Shown here piece by piece: positions 55,299 to 64,000 of a stretch of DNA of 64,000 nucleotides. Source of the stretch: Bog-473 sp963730785 (GTDB lineage: Bacteria > Actinomycetota > Acidimicrobiia > Acidimicrobiales > RAAP-2); contig CAVSTF010000010.1 in the NCBI GenBank assembly GCA_963730785.1, forward strand, positions 62,001 to 126,000, in the 5' to 3' direction. Every line of letters begins with the position of its first letter. Positions within the stretch are counted from its first letter, which is position 1. The position numbers were made by a program, and so were the translations under genes. A model generated the notes under the pieces. It had not been told where the DNA came from. It did not search any database and saw only the letters and a program-made list of their open reading frames with translations.

Positions 55299-57179
55299 CT
55301 AGTGCGTGGCGCCCCAACTCAGCCCGAGGTTCTTGCCCCACTTGGTCGTCAGGTGGGTCGCTCCCGTGACGGTCCAGCCGGGCGCCGACACGTCGACGGT
55401 CAAGTCATCGGGCACCAGCCGAGCCTGGGGGATGAGCTCCAGCTTGAGCCGCCCGTTCACCACCGCATGGGGGATCACGGTGGCAAAGGAGGCCGAACTC
55501 TGCTGCTGCGCCAACAGCGAGAAGTGGGTCTGGACCAGTTGCAGGCCGGACTCGTCGACGGAGCCGGGCATGGTCGACCCCATAGGACCCCACAGAAATA
55601 CCCGGGCCACGTATTGGCCGGGGGTAAAGGAGTTCACCCCGTCCGGCCCGTATTGGTAGGAGGGCGCCTGCCCCGGCAAGGCCCCGTTATGCACGAGCAC
55701 GGTGGTGTTGATGACGGCGTTGCCCTGGGCGTCGAGGGTGATGTGCATGGTGACGCCTACCCGGACGAAGTAGTCGAGTTTGTCCGAAGTCGAGTTCTCG
55801 ACGGCCAGATGGAAGGTGCGAGCCTTATTGAAAGTGGTCAGTGTGCCGGCGGCATCGAGCGTGCCCAAGCCGTGCTCGGTGGTCGGATCGTCGCTCCAGA
55901 CCATGAGGTGCCGGCCCTGCACGTCCGACGACAGCGCGTTGGCGAACTGGTCGATGTCGACGTGCTCCTGTTTCATTTTGTTGACGGCCGCCTTCACGGT
56001 GGCGGCGATCTTGTCCCGCCGCTCAATCTGCGAGTCGTTCACCGTCAGGCCCTGGTACTCCTTATTGAGCAGCAGATCGCTGACATTCGACGCGTCGACC
56101 AGCTGATCAATCCCCGGCACCGACACGGGCCCCGTCAGCGCCAAGATGCTGGCCACGCCCGGCAGGTCAATCCCGATCACCCCGTTGACCGTCTGCCCGG
56201 TGGCCGCCTTGAACATGCCCTGCATGCTCTGGCCACTCAAGGCAAAGTCCGCCGTGGCATCGGTGTTGGGCCAGTTCTGGGTCGGCAGATAAGCGCCGAA
56301 GACTTGTTCGGTTCCGGCCGGCAACGCCACGGGCGCCGGCTTCGTCAGCGCGTAGCTGGCGTAGGAACTGTCGTGCTGAATGTTGAAGGTGCCGCCGCTG
56401 GCGGTGAGCAGGTCGAGCGAAAGGACCGAGCCCGAGTCACGCATCTCGGCGTTGTTCATGCCCGCGATGAGATAGGTCCGCGGACCGGCGGACCCCAAGA
56501 ACGGTCGGGCGAAGGCGATGGTCTTGGCACTCAGCGAGAGCAGGCGCACCACCTTGGCGTCCTCGTGGTCGAACGTCGTTCGGGCCTTAGCGATCGGACC
56601 CCACAGCCCGCTCGATGACCGGTCAAGCGGAGCCATGGTCTGATGCCCCGACACCACATTGCGCTGCAGCGAGGCCAAGGCGGCGAGCGAGACATGCGTG
56701 CCGTGGCTGTGGTCGACCAGGTTGGTGAGCGAGCTCAACATGTTGTTGGCGACCTGTACCGCCTGCTCGAGGTCGGCCGACAGCTGAATCACCCCCACCC
56801 GTTGGGTATGAATCACCGGAAGGGCACCGAGAATTTTGAAGGATTCCGAGTCGGTCAACTCCGAATTGGCTAAGGCGGCGTCCTTGGATACCTGACCCAG
56901 GTCTGACATCAACTCGGCCCGGCCGGAGGAGGTGGTGAGGAGGGCCTTGTTGCCGATGTCCTGCGAAATAATCGCCTTGGCATTGTTGAGGTTGTCCCGG
57001 GCCGCGTTGAGCGGACCGTAGGTGAAGCCGATCATGACGATGAGGGCGATCACGATCAGGGCGCCGAAATAGCCCGCCGTGACCAGCCGCCGTCGTTTGG
57101 TGACGTCGGCCTCAACGATCGTTCGTGTGTGTCCGTGCTTGATGCGGCGCGGCGTGTTTGACCAGGTGCCAGGGACCAT
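55299..57179 (-). CDS. DUF4012-domain exported protein
   Basis: A 626-residue protein with one N-terminal helix at residues ~35-55 (LVTAGYFGALIVIALIVMIGF) and a large extracytoplasmic part. RTYLIAGMNNAEMRDSGSVLSLDLLTASGG and GVIGIDLPGVASILALTGPVSVPGI are the hallmarks of DUF4012. SSDVQGRHLMVWSDDP and FNKARTFHLAVENSTSDKLDYFVR follow. Such proteins occur in actinobacterial polysaccharide loci, but their function is unknown. It is 128 bases upstream of the LAFTG gene, on the same strand, and may be cotranscribed. The start has no clear ribosome binding site. Confidence 0.82.
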   Translation of the reverse strand: MVPGTWSNTPRRIKHGHTRTIVEADVTKRRRLVTAGYFGALIVIALIVMIGFTYGPLNAARDNLNNAKAIISQDIGNKALLTTSSGRAELMSDLGQVSKDAALANSELTDSESFKILGALPVIHTQRVGVIQLSADLEQAVQVANNMLSSLTNLVDHSHGTHVSLAALASLQRNVVSGHQTMAPLDRSSSGLWGPIAKARTTFDHEDAKVVRLLSLSAKTIAFARPFLGSAGPRTYLIAGMNNAEMRDSGSVLSLDLLTASGGTFNIQHDSSYASYALTKPAPVALPAGTEQVFGAYLPTQNWPNTDATADFALSGQSMQGMFKAATGQTVNGVIGIDLPGVASILALTGPVSVPGIDQLVDASNVSDLLLNKEYQGLTVNDSQIERRDKIAATVKAAVNKMKQEHVDIDQFANALSSDVQGRHLMVWSDDPTTEHGLGTLDAAGTLTTFNKARTFHLAVENSTSDKLDYFVRVGVTMHITLDAQGNAVINTTVLVHNGALPGQAPSYQYGPDGVNSFTPGQYVARVFLWGPMGSTMPGSVDESGLQLVQTHFSLLAQQQSSASFATVIPHAVVNGRLKLELIPQARLVPDDLTVDVSAPGWTVTGATHLTTKWGKNLGLSWGATH

Positions 57180-57383
57180 GGCGCACCAAGTGACCCGGAC
57201 GCTGTCCGGTGTGGCGATAGATGCCCATGACTGCTGAGGAGTCCCCCTTTGGCGGTCGGCCGCCCCATTCGCTGGCCAGGCACCAACCCGATATCGAATC
57301 CGACCCTCTGATGAAGGGACCTATCATGGCGGCTGCTCGCACACCGGTGGTGGCATACCGGGGAACCAACGATCGGTAGACAG

Positions 57384-58314
57384 ATGGCATACGGACACGA
57401 TCCATCAACGGCGCGCAAGAGCCACCGATCTCGTGTCGCCGTGGCGATGGCCGGGGTGACCCTGGCTTCAACCTCCGTTGCGGCATTGGCGTTGGCCGAG
57501 ACGGCCACACCGGCCGCCGCCGCCGCTACCAACGTCACCATTCCCGGCGTGATCGATGGCATCACGCAGCCATTGGCCAACGGCACCATGTGGGCCCTCA
57601 CCACCCTGGGCAGCCAAGAGGCGATGTATCAGGTGAACATCACCACGCACCGACTGGTGACGGCCGAGCAGGTCAGCAACAAGGCCGACACCATCTCGAT
57701 GTCGGCCAACGGTGGCACCCTGGCCATCGGTACGACGGGCGGCGCCTATCCGGCCGAGGTTTGGTACAACGGCAAGAACGGTCGCTACACATCGTCCGCC
57801 AAATCGCCGAGTCCGGTGTACCAAGTGGCCGTCAATGCCGCCGGCGATTCCATCATTGCGTTCCGCGGTACCGGCACTGCGGCCAGCGCGGCTCGTCAGG
57901 TCTTCGGCGTGGGTACTTCAAATGGTCTCGGACTGCCGTACGCGCTACCCGTGAGCACGGTCGCGTTGGCGCTGCAGCCCACCACGAGGGGAACGTTGGT
58001 CCTCCAACCCAATGGCACCGTCGGGCACTTGGCCTTCATCGGCGGTCTCTACGTCAACCAGTTCGGCACCGGTGGCCCGGCCAAGAGCATGGTGCTCAGC
58101 CCCGATGGCAACACGCTCTACGTGCTGCGGGCGGAATCGGACATCTCGACCAGCGACACCATCGCTGAGGTGAACGTGGCCAAGGGGACCGTGTCCAAGG
58201 TGCTGAACATCAGTCAATATTGCGCTGGTATCTCACTGTCGCCTGACGGCAGCACGCTCTACGAAGCCCTGCCGCGGCTCCAAGAGCACCATCAAGGCCG
58301 TGCCCGTTCCGTAA
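57384..58314 (+). CDS. Secreted propeller-like protein, one frameshift at the end
   Basis: A ~309-residue exported protein. The signal peptide is at residues ~18-48 (VAVAMAGVTLASTSVAALALAETATPAAA). Short repeated blades follow: SNKADTISMSANGGTLAIGTTGG, AKSMVLSPDGNTLYVLRAES and CAGISLSPDGSTLYEAL, the SPDG..LY pattern of seven-bladed (YncE/lactonase-like) propellers. Near 58275 the frame shifts. In the other frame GSKSTIKAVPVP ends in TAA at 58312-58314. The length gives five or six blades. Function unknown. Confidence 0.68.
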
Positions 58315-58329
58315 TTGCCCGTTCCCTGA

Positions 58330-59172
58330 TTATTGGCAGGCGGACAGCGTCGGCGACGAGGCGCCCACACTTGAGATGGCCACCTTGATCGGCGGCACAC
58401 TGCCATCGGTGTACTCGGCCGTTCCAAACCACGTCTTGGTGCTCTTGGCCGGAATGTCCTGACCCTTATTGGCCAGCACCGTCTGGGTCGTCTGGGCCCC
58501 GTCGGCGTAGGTGATGAGGACGTGGACCGCCAAACCATGCAAGGTGGACGAGCCGCTGTTGGCCACCGTGCCGGTGGTGGCGATGGCGAAGAAGCCATTG
58601 GCGGCACGCGACGCGGCCAGTTCCACCGTGGTGGTGGTGTGACTGGCTCGGCAGGCCGGACCATTCACCACCTTGACTGCGGCATTGGGCGATATGCCGG
58701 CCGAACTCACCGCCGGAACGATCTTCGGTTTGGTGAAGTGTTTGTAGGCCTTGTAGCCACCGGCACCCAAGGCCAGCAGGACGATCACCAGCAGCGGCAC
58801 GGCGATACCCGATCGCCCGAGGCGCGACCAGAGCGGGCGCTGCCGGGTGCGTACCAACGGCGGCCAGGTGATGACATTGCCGGCCGCTGGAATGGGTTCA
58901 TCGGAACCCGTCAACGCGTCAGGCCGATCACCGAACAGTGGTTGGCTGAAGTAGCCAGCGTCGTGATCGCCCATTGGGTTGGCGCCGAAATCGAGCTGCG
59001 TCGTGAACTGAAGATCCTCGTCTAAGGAAACGGTCTTCTCATCGCCAGGGTTCTCGGTCGGATCGTGCCGCTCATGCGAGGGCATGGTGTACGTGAGAGG
59101 GCCCTCGGCATCTGGCACGCCCTTCAGCCCGGATTCGGGCCAATTAAGCGAAGTTTCGATGTTTTCAGGCAT
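58330..59172 (-). CDS. Membrane-anchored protein with extracytoplasmic beta domain, unknown function
   Basis: A 280-residue protein. A ~120-residue acidic cytoplasmic part (EDLQFTTQLDFGANPMGDHD) leads to one helix at ~122-145 (IAVPLLVIVLLALGAGGY). The rest, with ACRASHTTTTVELAASRAANGFFAIATTGTVANSGSSTLHGLAVHVLITYADG, resembles FxLYD-like or DUF-type beta domains. Two Cys (one near the start, one in LSACQ) could pair. It lies between the propeller and the glycosyltransferases. ATG 59172 or 59181 can start it; neither has a clear ribosome binding site. Confidence 0.6.
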   Translation of the reverse strand: MPENIETSLNWPESGLKGVPDAEGPLTYTMPSHERHDPTENPGDEKTVSLDEDLQFTTQLDFGANPMGDHDAGYFSQPLFGDRPDALTGSDEPIPAAGNVITWPPLVRTRQRPLWSRLGRSGIAVPLLVIVLLALGAGGYKAYKHFTKPKIVPAVSSAGISPNAAVKVVNGPACRASHTTTTVELAASRAANGFFAIATTGTVANSGSSTLHGLAVHVLITYADGAQTTQTVLANKGQDIPAKSTKTWFGTAEYTDGSVPPIKVAISSVGASSPTLSACQ

Positions 59173-59291
59173 GCAGTTCACACGTCCAAGAAAGGGATGT
59201 CGCCAATCCTATAGCAGTGATGACCAGCGAGAATAGGCGCACGTTCACTGCAGAAACACCCGGCGAATCACCCTCTTGGTCCAACGATCGT

Positions 59292-60183
59292 TCAACTGGC
59301 CGTGGTCTTGCGATCCCGGTGACCCCAGGCGTAGAGCGGTACACCGAGCCGCGTCACGCCCAACTTGAACAGTCCTCGCGCGCCGAAAGCGAGCGCCAGG
59401 AGTGGGCGAGCGAACTTGGGCGATCGATCAGAGAAGTAGAGGTACATGCCCTTGTGCTGGAGGTACACCGATCGGAATGGCACTTGTCTGCGGCTCGTCC
59501 CACCCAGGTGCAACACCTCGGCGGTGGGCGAGAACCAGATCTCCCACTGCTGACGCCGGAAGCGTTCGGTCCAGTCGAGGCCTTCCCAGTCCAGGAAGTA
59601 GCGCTCGTCCTGCAACCCCACTTGGTCGACCGCCGTGCGACGGATGAGATAGGCGCACTCGAAGGCTCGGCCAACGGACCGTTCCTCATTGTGCGGCCAG
59701 CCGTCCCACCAGAAGCCCGAGTCCGTGCCCGGTGCCCGCTTGCCGCGCCACCTGACGGCCCAGCAGGGCCTCGGACAACGTCGGCAGGTCGCCGACACTG
59801 GTCTGGAGCGTGCCGTCCTCGTACATGAGCCTGGGTACCACCCAGGCCGCTCGGTCATGGCGGTCCATGACGTCGACCATCGCGGCCAACGCTCCCGGGG
59901 CGAACACCACGTCGGGATTGCAGATCAGGAAGCGCTCGCCGGTGGCCGTCACCATGCCCTGGTTGTTGGCGGCCGCCAGGCCACGGTTGGTGGTGTTGAC
60001 GACCACGTTGGCCCGGGGCGCCACCTGTCGGACCACGGCCACCGTGTCGTCGCGGCTGGCATTGTCAACCACAATCAGTTCGGCGTCGGCCGGCAGTTGG
60101 TGGAGCAACGACAGGAGGCAGCCCTCAATGACCGGCGCGCTGTTCCACGTCACGATCACGACGGAAACAGGTGGACGGCTCAT
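59292..60183 (-). CDS. Family 2 glycosyltransferase, one frameshift
   Basis: A ~296-residue rhamnosyl- or similar sugar transferase. VSVVIVTWNSAPVIEGCLLSL at the start, LIVVDNASRDDT, NRGLAAANNQGM and FLICNPDVVFAPGAL (the DxD-like NPD) are typical of GT2. After a shift near 59745 come GRAFECAYLIRRTAVDQVG, YFLDWEGLDWTERFR and VLHLGGTSRR, the normal second half. The ATG at 60183 overlaps the TGA of the previous gene (ATGA). It belongs to a four-gene transferase operon. Confidence 0.9.
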
Positions 60184-61250
60184 GAAAGGGCCAGCTCGTA
60201 GGCCCGCAGTTGGGTCGCCGCACTCTCGGCCCAGGTGGGGGAGTGGGCGGCTTGGGCCATGCCTGCCCGGCGAAGGTCCGAGGCTCGGACTGGGTCGGTC
60301 AACACCCGAGTCAACCCGGCGGCAATGTCGGGTGCGGTGGGGCTCGGACACCATTCGGCGGCGTCGCCCAGCACCTCGGGCAGCGGGCCGATCGGCGCGC
60401 ACACGACGGGCACACCTGAGACAGCCGCCTCCAACGCCGGCATGCCGTACCCCTCATAGCGGGTCGGATAGCAAAAGGCGGAGGCGCTGGCCAGGACGGC
60501 TGACCAGTCCGCATCGTTGAGCCGGCCGGCGTGGACGACACCGGTTTCCGGGGTGGGCGCTTCGGATCCGATCACCACCAGCGTGGGTCGACTCTCAGAG
60601 GGGAGTCGTCGCCAGGCCTCCACCGCCATGGCCAGTCCTCGGCGCTTGGCTCCACCCATGGCCACAATGTACGGACCATTGACACCCAGTCGAGCGAGCA
60701 CGGGTCCGGCCGCCGCAGCCCGGTCGGGTGAGAAGTTGCCGTCCAACGAGGGCGGCACGTTGAAGACGCGATCGGCCGCTACGCCGTAGGTGGTGATGAT
60801 GTCCTGCCGCGAGAACTCCGAACAGGTCAGCACGGCGCCACAGTGCCGGGCGGACCAGCGGGCCTGCACCATGAAGGCATAGCGATGGGCGGCGGAGAAG
60901 TCCTCGGGGTGGTGTTCCCACGTCAGGTCGTACATGCTGACCACCGACGGGCGGTGGCCGACAAATGGGACCGCGTTGTAGGTGCCATGGAAGAGTCCGT
61001 CAAAGTGCCGCAGCCAGTTGGCGGCCGGCCCCTGCAGCCAGGTCACTTCAGGGAGACGGGGTGGCACCCGCAGGGGCACCACTTCGACGGCGCCCGCCAA
61101 GGCACCCAATTCGGGCGGCGGACGTCGAGCGTCGGTGAGCAGCACCAGCTCAACCTCGGCCGCCACGTGGGGCAAGAGGCCGATCATGATGCGGCCGACG
61201 CCGGTGTACGGCTGATCCTGGAGCCGGCGGGCATCCATGGCGACGCGCAT
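60180..61250 (-). CDS. GT4-family glycosyltransferase
   Basis: An intact 356-residue GT-B transferase. MDARRLQDQPYTGVGRIM is the N-terminal sugar-acceptor part. VSMYDLTWEHHPEDFS and LTCSEFSRQDIITTYGV follow. The donor domain has IVAMGGAKRRG and AFCYPTRYEGYGMPALEAAVSGVPVV, with the Glu pair of GT4. ATG 61250 lies in TGATG with the stop of the gene before. Its identity to the next two transferases is moderate, and it is more distant from them than they are from each other. Confidence 0.9.
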   Translation of the reverse strand: MRVAMDARRLQDQPYTGVGRIMIGLLPHVAAEVELVLLTDARRPPPELGALAGAVEVVPLRVPPRLPEVTWLQGPAANWLRHFDGLFHGTYNAVPFVGHRPSVVSMYDLTWEHHPEDFSAAHRYAFMVQARWSARHCGAVLTCSEFSRQDIITTYGVAADRVFNVPPSLDGNFSPDRAAAAGPVLARLGVNGPYIVAMGGAKRRGLAMAVEAWRRLPSESRPTLVVIGSEAPTPETGVVHAGRLNDADWSAVLASASAFCYPTRYEGYGMPALEAAVSGVPVVCAPIGPLPEVLGDAAEWCPSPTAPDIAAGLTRVLTDPVRASDLRRAGMAQAAHSPTWAESAATQLRAYELALS

Positions 61251-62365
61251 CAACGACCGGCCTCGGCCACCGAGCGGTAGACGTCGGCGTGCATGGCGGC
61301 GGAACGATCCCAGGTGAACTGGGCCGCATGGGCGACGCCGCGCTCCCGGGCTTCGGCGGCCGCGGCCGGATGGTCCAACCACCGGCGCACGACCGCCGCC
61401 ATGGCCGGCACGTCGCCGTTGGCCACCAGCTCGCCGCCGCCTTCGACCACCTCGGTGACCGATGTGTTGGCGAAGGCCACCACCGGCACGCCACAGGCCA
61501 TGGCCTCGAGGGGCGGCAGGCCGAAGCCCTCGTAGTGGCTGGTCATGAGGAAGGCGGTCGCACCTTGGTAGAGCGCCACCAGGTCGGGCACGAACCCTTC
61601 GATGCGTATGCGATCGGGATGCCGTGCCGCCGCGTGCAGCCGGGCCAGGTCGTCTTTCACGCCATCGTGCACCCGGCCGGCCACCACCAAGTGATGGGGA
61701 TAGCCGGCGTCGACCAGCGCGTCGTTGACGGCGAAGGCCTCGGCGAAACCCTTGCGGGCACTGAACTCGCTGACCACCAACAGGTAGGGCGGATCGCTGG
61801 GACCGCTGGCCGACGGTTGATAGCGCTCGCTCACCCCGTGCAGCGCCACGTGGACCCGATTGGGATCGAGGTCGAGCAATCGGATGCCTTCATCGGCGGC
61901 GTGACGGGACACGGCGATCACGGCCGAAGCCTGGCGATAGCGGGGACCGAACCGTTGCCAGCGGGCGCGCAGGGCGGAGAGATCGGGGGCGTCGAAGACC
62001 AGCGGAATCACATCGTGCAAGGTCTGCACCCACGGCGCCTGCATGCCCCACGGGGCGTGGAATGACGGATTGTGAAAGACGGCGCCATGGGTGCGGCGGC
62101 GCTGACGGCGCACATCAAACGGTAGGCGGGCGGCGTTCTCCATCAATCGGGCCCGGGGACGTTGCGTGATCCGATGCACCGGGACGAGGTGGGTGCCCTC
62201 GAGCCGAGCCTCGGGCGCGGCCAGCACCGACAGCGCGATGTCGGGACCGCGGCGTTGCAATCCGCCGATGAGGCCGCGCACGTAGGTACCGGTACCGCTG
62301 CCGTCGACCACGGTGGTGAGTGACTGCGCATCGAGGAGGACCTGGACCGGCGGGGGCGGGCTCAT
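61250..62365 (-). CDS. GT4-family glycosyltransferase, first of a near-duplicate pair
   Basis: An intact 371-residue GT-B transferase. VLLDAQSLTTVVDGSGTGTYVRG is the N-terminus, AVFHNPSFHAPWGMQAPWVQTLHDVIPL the acceptor region, PPYLLVVSEFSARKGFAEAF the inter-domain region and FLMTSHYEGFGLPPLEAMACGVPVVAFANTSVTEV the GT4 E-x7-E donor site. It shares long nearly identical stretches with the gene before it on the strand. Its ATG overlaps that gene's TGA. Confidence 0.92.
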   Translation of the reverse strand: MSPPPPVQVLLDAQSLTTVVDGSGTGTYVRGLIGGLQRRGPDIALSVLAAPEARLEGTHLVPVHRITQRPRARLMENAARLPFDVRRQRRRTHGAVFHNPSFHAPWGMQAPWVQTLHDVIPLVFDAPDLSALRARWQRFGPRYRQASAVIAVSRHAADEGIRLLDLDPNRVHVALHGVSERYQPSASGPSDPPYLLVVSEFSARKGFAEAFAVNDALVDAGYPHHLVVAGRVHDGVKDDLARLHAAARHPDRIRIEGFVPDLVALYQGATAFLMTSHYEGFGLPPLEAMACGVPVVAFANTSVTEVVEGGGELVANGDVPAMAAVVRRWLDHPAAAAEARERGVAHAAQFTWDRSAAMHADVYRSVAEAGR

Positions 62366-63468
62366 GACGCGTCCGCCACCGATCGATAGACCTCGGCGTG
62401 AATGTCGGCGGCCCGTTCCCAGGTGAACTGCGCCGCCCGGGCGGGCCCGCGCTGTCGTTCTTCGGCGGCGAACCGAGGGTCGTCGAGCACGTGGCGTATG
62501 GCCGCCGTCATGGCTTCGACGTCGCCGTCGGGCACCAGTTGGCCGCCGCCTTCGATGACCTCGGTCACCGAGGAATTGGCGAAGGCCACCACCGGCACGC
62601 CGCAGGCCATGGCCTCGAGCGGCGGCAGGCCGAAGCCCTCGTAGCGGCTGGACATGAGGAAGCCACTGGCCCCTTGGTAGAGCGCCACCAGATCGGGAAC
62701 GAACCCCCGGATCTCGATCCGCTCAGGATGCCGGGCCCGGGCATGGAGGCGGGCCAGTTCGTCCTTGGCCCAGGGTTGGACCCGACCGGCCACCACGAGC
62801 TGATGGGGATAGCCGGCGTCCACCAAGGCATCCTGCACGGCGAAGGCCTCGGCGAACCCCTTGCGAGCGCTGAACTCGCTGACCACCAACAGGTAGGGCG
62901 GATCGGCCGGCCCCTCGGCCGACGGGCAGAACTTCGGATCCACCCCGAGGTGGGCCACCGTCACCTTGCGGGCGTCGAGGTCGAGCAGCCGCATGCCCTC
63001 GTCGGCCGCGTGCCGGGAAATGGCGATGATGGCCGACGCGTCCCGATAGCGAGGCCCGAAGCGCTTCCAGCGAGACCGTAGGACGGCCAGGTCGGGAGCA
63101 TCGTCGATCAAAGGGATCACATCGAGCAGGGTCTGTACCCAGGGGGCCCGAATGCCCCGGGGAGCGTGAAAGGAGGGATTGTGGAAGACGGCGCCCGGTG
63201 GGCGGTGCCGGCGCACGTCGAGCGGCACCCGCAGGGCGTGTTCGACCGATTCCAGGCGGGGTTGGCTGATCAGGCGATGCAGGGGGATCCGGGTCACGCC
63301 CTCGGGGAGGGCGACGCCGGCGTCGGCCAAGGCCGAGACCGTCATATCGGGGCGGGCCGCCAGCTGAGCCAAGAGGGCCCGGGTGTAGGACGAGATGCCA
63401 CCGCCTTTGGCGACCGACGACAACGTCTGCGCGTCAATCATCACGCTGATGGGGCTCGAGCCGGGCAC
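62362..63468 (-). CDS. GT4-family glycosyltransferase, second of a near-duplicate pair
   Basis: An intact 368-residue GT-B transferase, aligned throughout with the next gene. VMIDAQTLSSVAKGGGISSYTR, AVFHNPSFHAPRGIRAPWVQTLLDVIPL, PPYLLVVSEFSARKGFAEAFAV and FLMSSRYEGFGLPPLEAMACGVPVVAFANSSVTEV mirror its copy. GTG 63468 is chosen because it gives the same N-terminal length as the copy; ATG 63441 and TTG 63474 are alternatives. The stop overlaps the ATG of the copy. The pair probably adds related sugars to one repeat unit. Confidence 0.88.
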   Translation of the reverse strand: MPGSSPISVMIDAQTLSSVAKGGGISSYTRALLAQLAARPDMTVSALADAGVALPEGVTRIPLHRLISQPRLESVEHALRVPLDVRRHRPPGAVFHNPSFHAPRGIRAPWVQTLLDVIPLIDDAPDLAVLRSRWKRFGPRYRDASAIIAISRHAADEGMRLLDLDARKVTVAHLGVDPKFCPSAEGPADPPYLLVVSEFSARKGFAEAFAVQDALVDAGYPHQLVVAGRVQPWAKDELARLHARARHPERIEIRGFVPDLVALYQGASGFLMSSRYEGFGLPPLEAMACGVPVVAFANSSVTEVIEGGGQLVPDGDVEAMTAAIRHVLDDPRFAAEERQRGPARAAQFTWERAADIHAEVYRSVADAS

Positions 63469-63496
63469 GATCAAGGCGTCCGGCGAGGGGTCCGGC

Positions 63497-64000
63497 TCAC
63501 TCCTCCGAGGAGTCGAATTCGTCCTTGACGCGCCCTCGGCGTCCGAACGCGTGGGTGCCCGATCCATTGGTCGATGGTGCCGGCTCTCCGTAATCAAGGT
63601 CTTCGAGCTCAGGACGATTGCCGTAGCCGTAGCCGTAGCCGTAGGAGTACGTGCCCCGGGCGTCGCGGACCTGGAACTTGTTGAGCACCACACCCAGCAG
63701 TCGGGTCTGATTACGGGTCAGGAGATCCTTGGCCTTGGTGACGGCATCGATGGCCGTGTTGCGCGACTCAGTGACCAGCACGGCGCCGGCGGCCATCCGA
63801 CCGATGACCAAGGTGTCGGCCACCGGCAGCACCGGGGGAGTGTCCAAGAGCACCAGGTCAGCCTGACGAGCCAGGCCCTCGAGGAGTTGGCCGGTACGAC
63901 CACTGCCGAGCAGTTCGGTGGGGTTGGCCACGGGAGGTCCGGTGGCCAGGAAGTACAGGCCCCACTCGCTCTGACCACGAGGCGTGGGAAGGCCGATGTA
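63497..64000 (-). CDS. BY-kinase (CpsD/Wzc-type) C-terminal part, 5' end outside window
   Basis: The frame is open to the window edge on the minus strand, so only the last ~167 residues are present. PTELLGSGR is typical of Wzc/CpsD kinases. ADLVLLDTPPVLPVADTLVIG is the Walker B region (A' motif), and DAVTKAKDLLTRNQTRLLGVVLNKF closes the domain. The tail has YSYGYGYGYG, a tyrosine cluster of the sort that is autophosphorylated, then an acidic end. It would regulate polymerisation and export of a polysaccharide. The phosphatase at 53.9 kb could reverse it. The Walker A part and any Wzz domain lie outside. Confidence 0.87.
   Translation of the reverse strand, partial: YIGLPTPRGQSEWGLYFLATGPPVANPTELLGSGRTGQLLEGLARQADLVLLDTPPVLPVADTLVIGRMAAGAVLVTESRNTAIDAVTKAKDLLTRNQTRLLGVVLNKFQVRDARGTYSYGYGYGYGNRPELEDLDYGEPAPSTNGSGTHAFGRRGRVKDEFDSSEE
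63621..63644 (-). repeat. Hexanucleotide repeat coding the tyrosine tail
   Basis: Four copies of CCGTAG (CTACGG on the coding strand) code alternating Tyr and Gly in the BY-kinase tail. Gain or loss of units would change the number of tyrosines without altering the frame. Confidence 0.75.

Noticed and set aside
1..64000. tRNA, rRNA, CRISPR arrays, transposases and phage genes
   Set aside because: None was found on reading either strand. The DUF222/HNH gene is the only element with possible mobile ancestry.

Overview
The window is high-GC chromosomal DNA, almost certainly from an actinobacterium and most likely from the class Acidimicrobiia. The pointers are the DUF2510 and RDD membrane proteins, a DUF222/HNH (13E12-type) protein, an LAFTG-type wall anchor, abundant acyl-CoA metabolism, start codons only 6-7 bases after a -10-like hexamer, and many ATGA/GTGA gene overlaps. 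The taxon is an inference from gene content. I saw no rRNA, tRNA, CRISPR array, insertion sequence or phage gene, and no gene-free stretch longer than about 310 bases (the longest, between the hydrolase start and btuF, holds a riboswitch).

Layout. 0-13 kb: end of an acyl-CoA dehydrogenase, a secreted clan GH-A glycoside hydrolase, Ohr, a membrane protein preceded by a partial copy of its own N-terminus, DUF2510/RDD proteins, a MarR/MFS divergent pair, a shortened ManA, an orphan Phd-type antitoxin, a GNAT enzyme and an ABC-2 exporter. 13-19.6 kb: a multicopper oxidase divergent from a DoxX-like protein with a Met-rich tail (candidate copper locus), an acyl-CoA synthetase, an MFS exporter and a CocE-type hydrolase. 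19.7-28.4 kb: a cobalamin riboswitch followed by btuFCD and the late corrinoid genes cobO, cobU, cobS, cbiB, cobC, bluB and cobT, an operon for corrinoid import, salvage and lower-ligand assembly. 28.5-36.6 kb: a glutamic-peptidase-like secreted protein, then (minus strand) livKHMGF followed by a surface protein and a small membrane protein with an Ada-like Cys/His motif. 36.7-53.8 kb: amidohydrolase, DUF222/HNH protein, MFS/LysR pair, GH3 glucosidase, biotin carboxyl carrier plus carboxyltransferase, nitroreductase, acyltransferase 3, nitronate monooxygenase, enoyl-CoA hydratase, an SDR of the 2,4-dienoyl-CoA reductase type, a secreted lipase like Candida antarctica lipase B, and an ABC exporter. 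53.9-64 kb: a cell-surface polysaccharide locus (low-molecular-weight tyrosine phosphatase, LAFTG protein, DUF4012 protein, propeller-like secreted protein, one GT2 and three GT4 glycosyltransferases, and a BY-kinase domain that runs off the edge).

A caution governs the whole annotation. Many genes, above all at 14-37 kb and 41-46 kb, are split by single-base frameshifts while the protein stays conserved on both sides. Intact genes lie among them. I read this as uncorrected indel errors in the assembly rather than decay, and I give the span of the reconstructed gene for each. Start and stop positions in those genes are therefore approximate.
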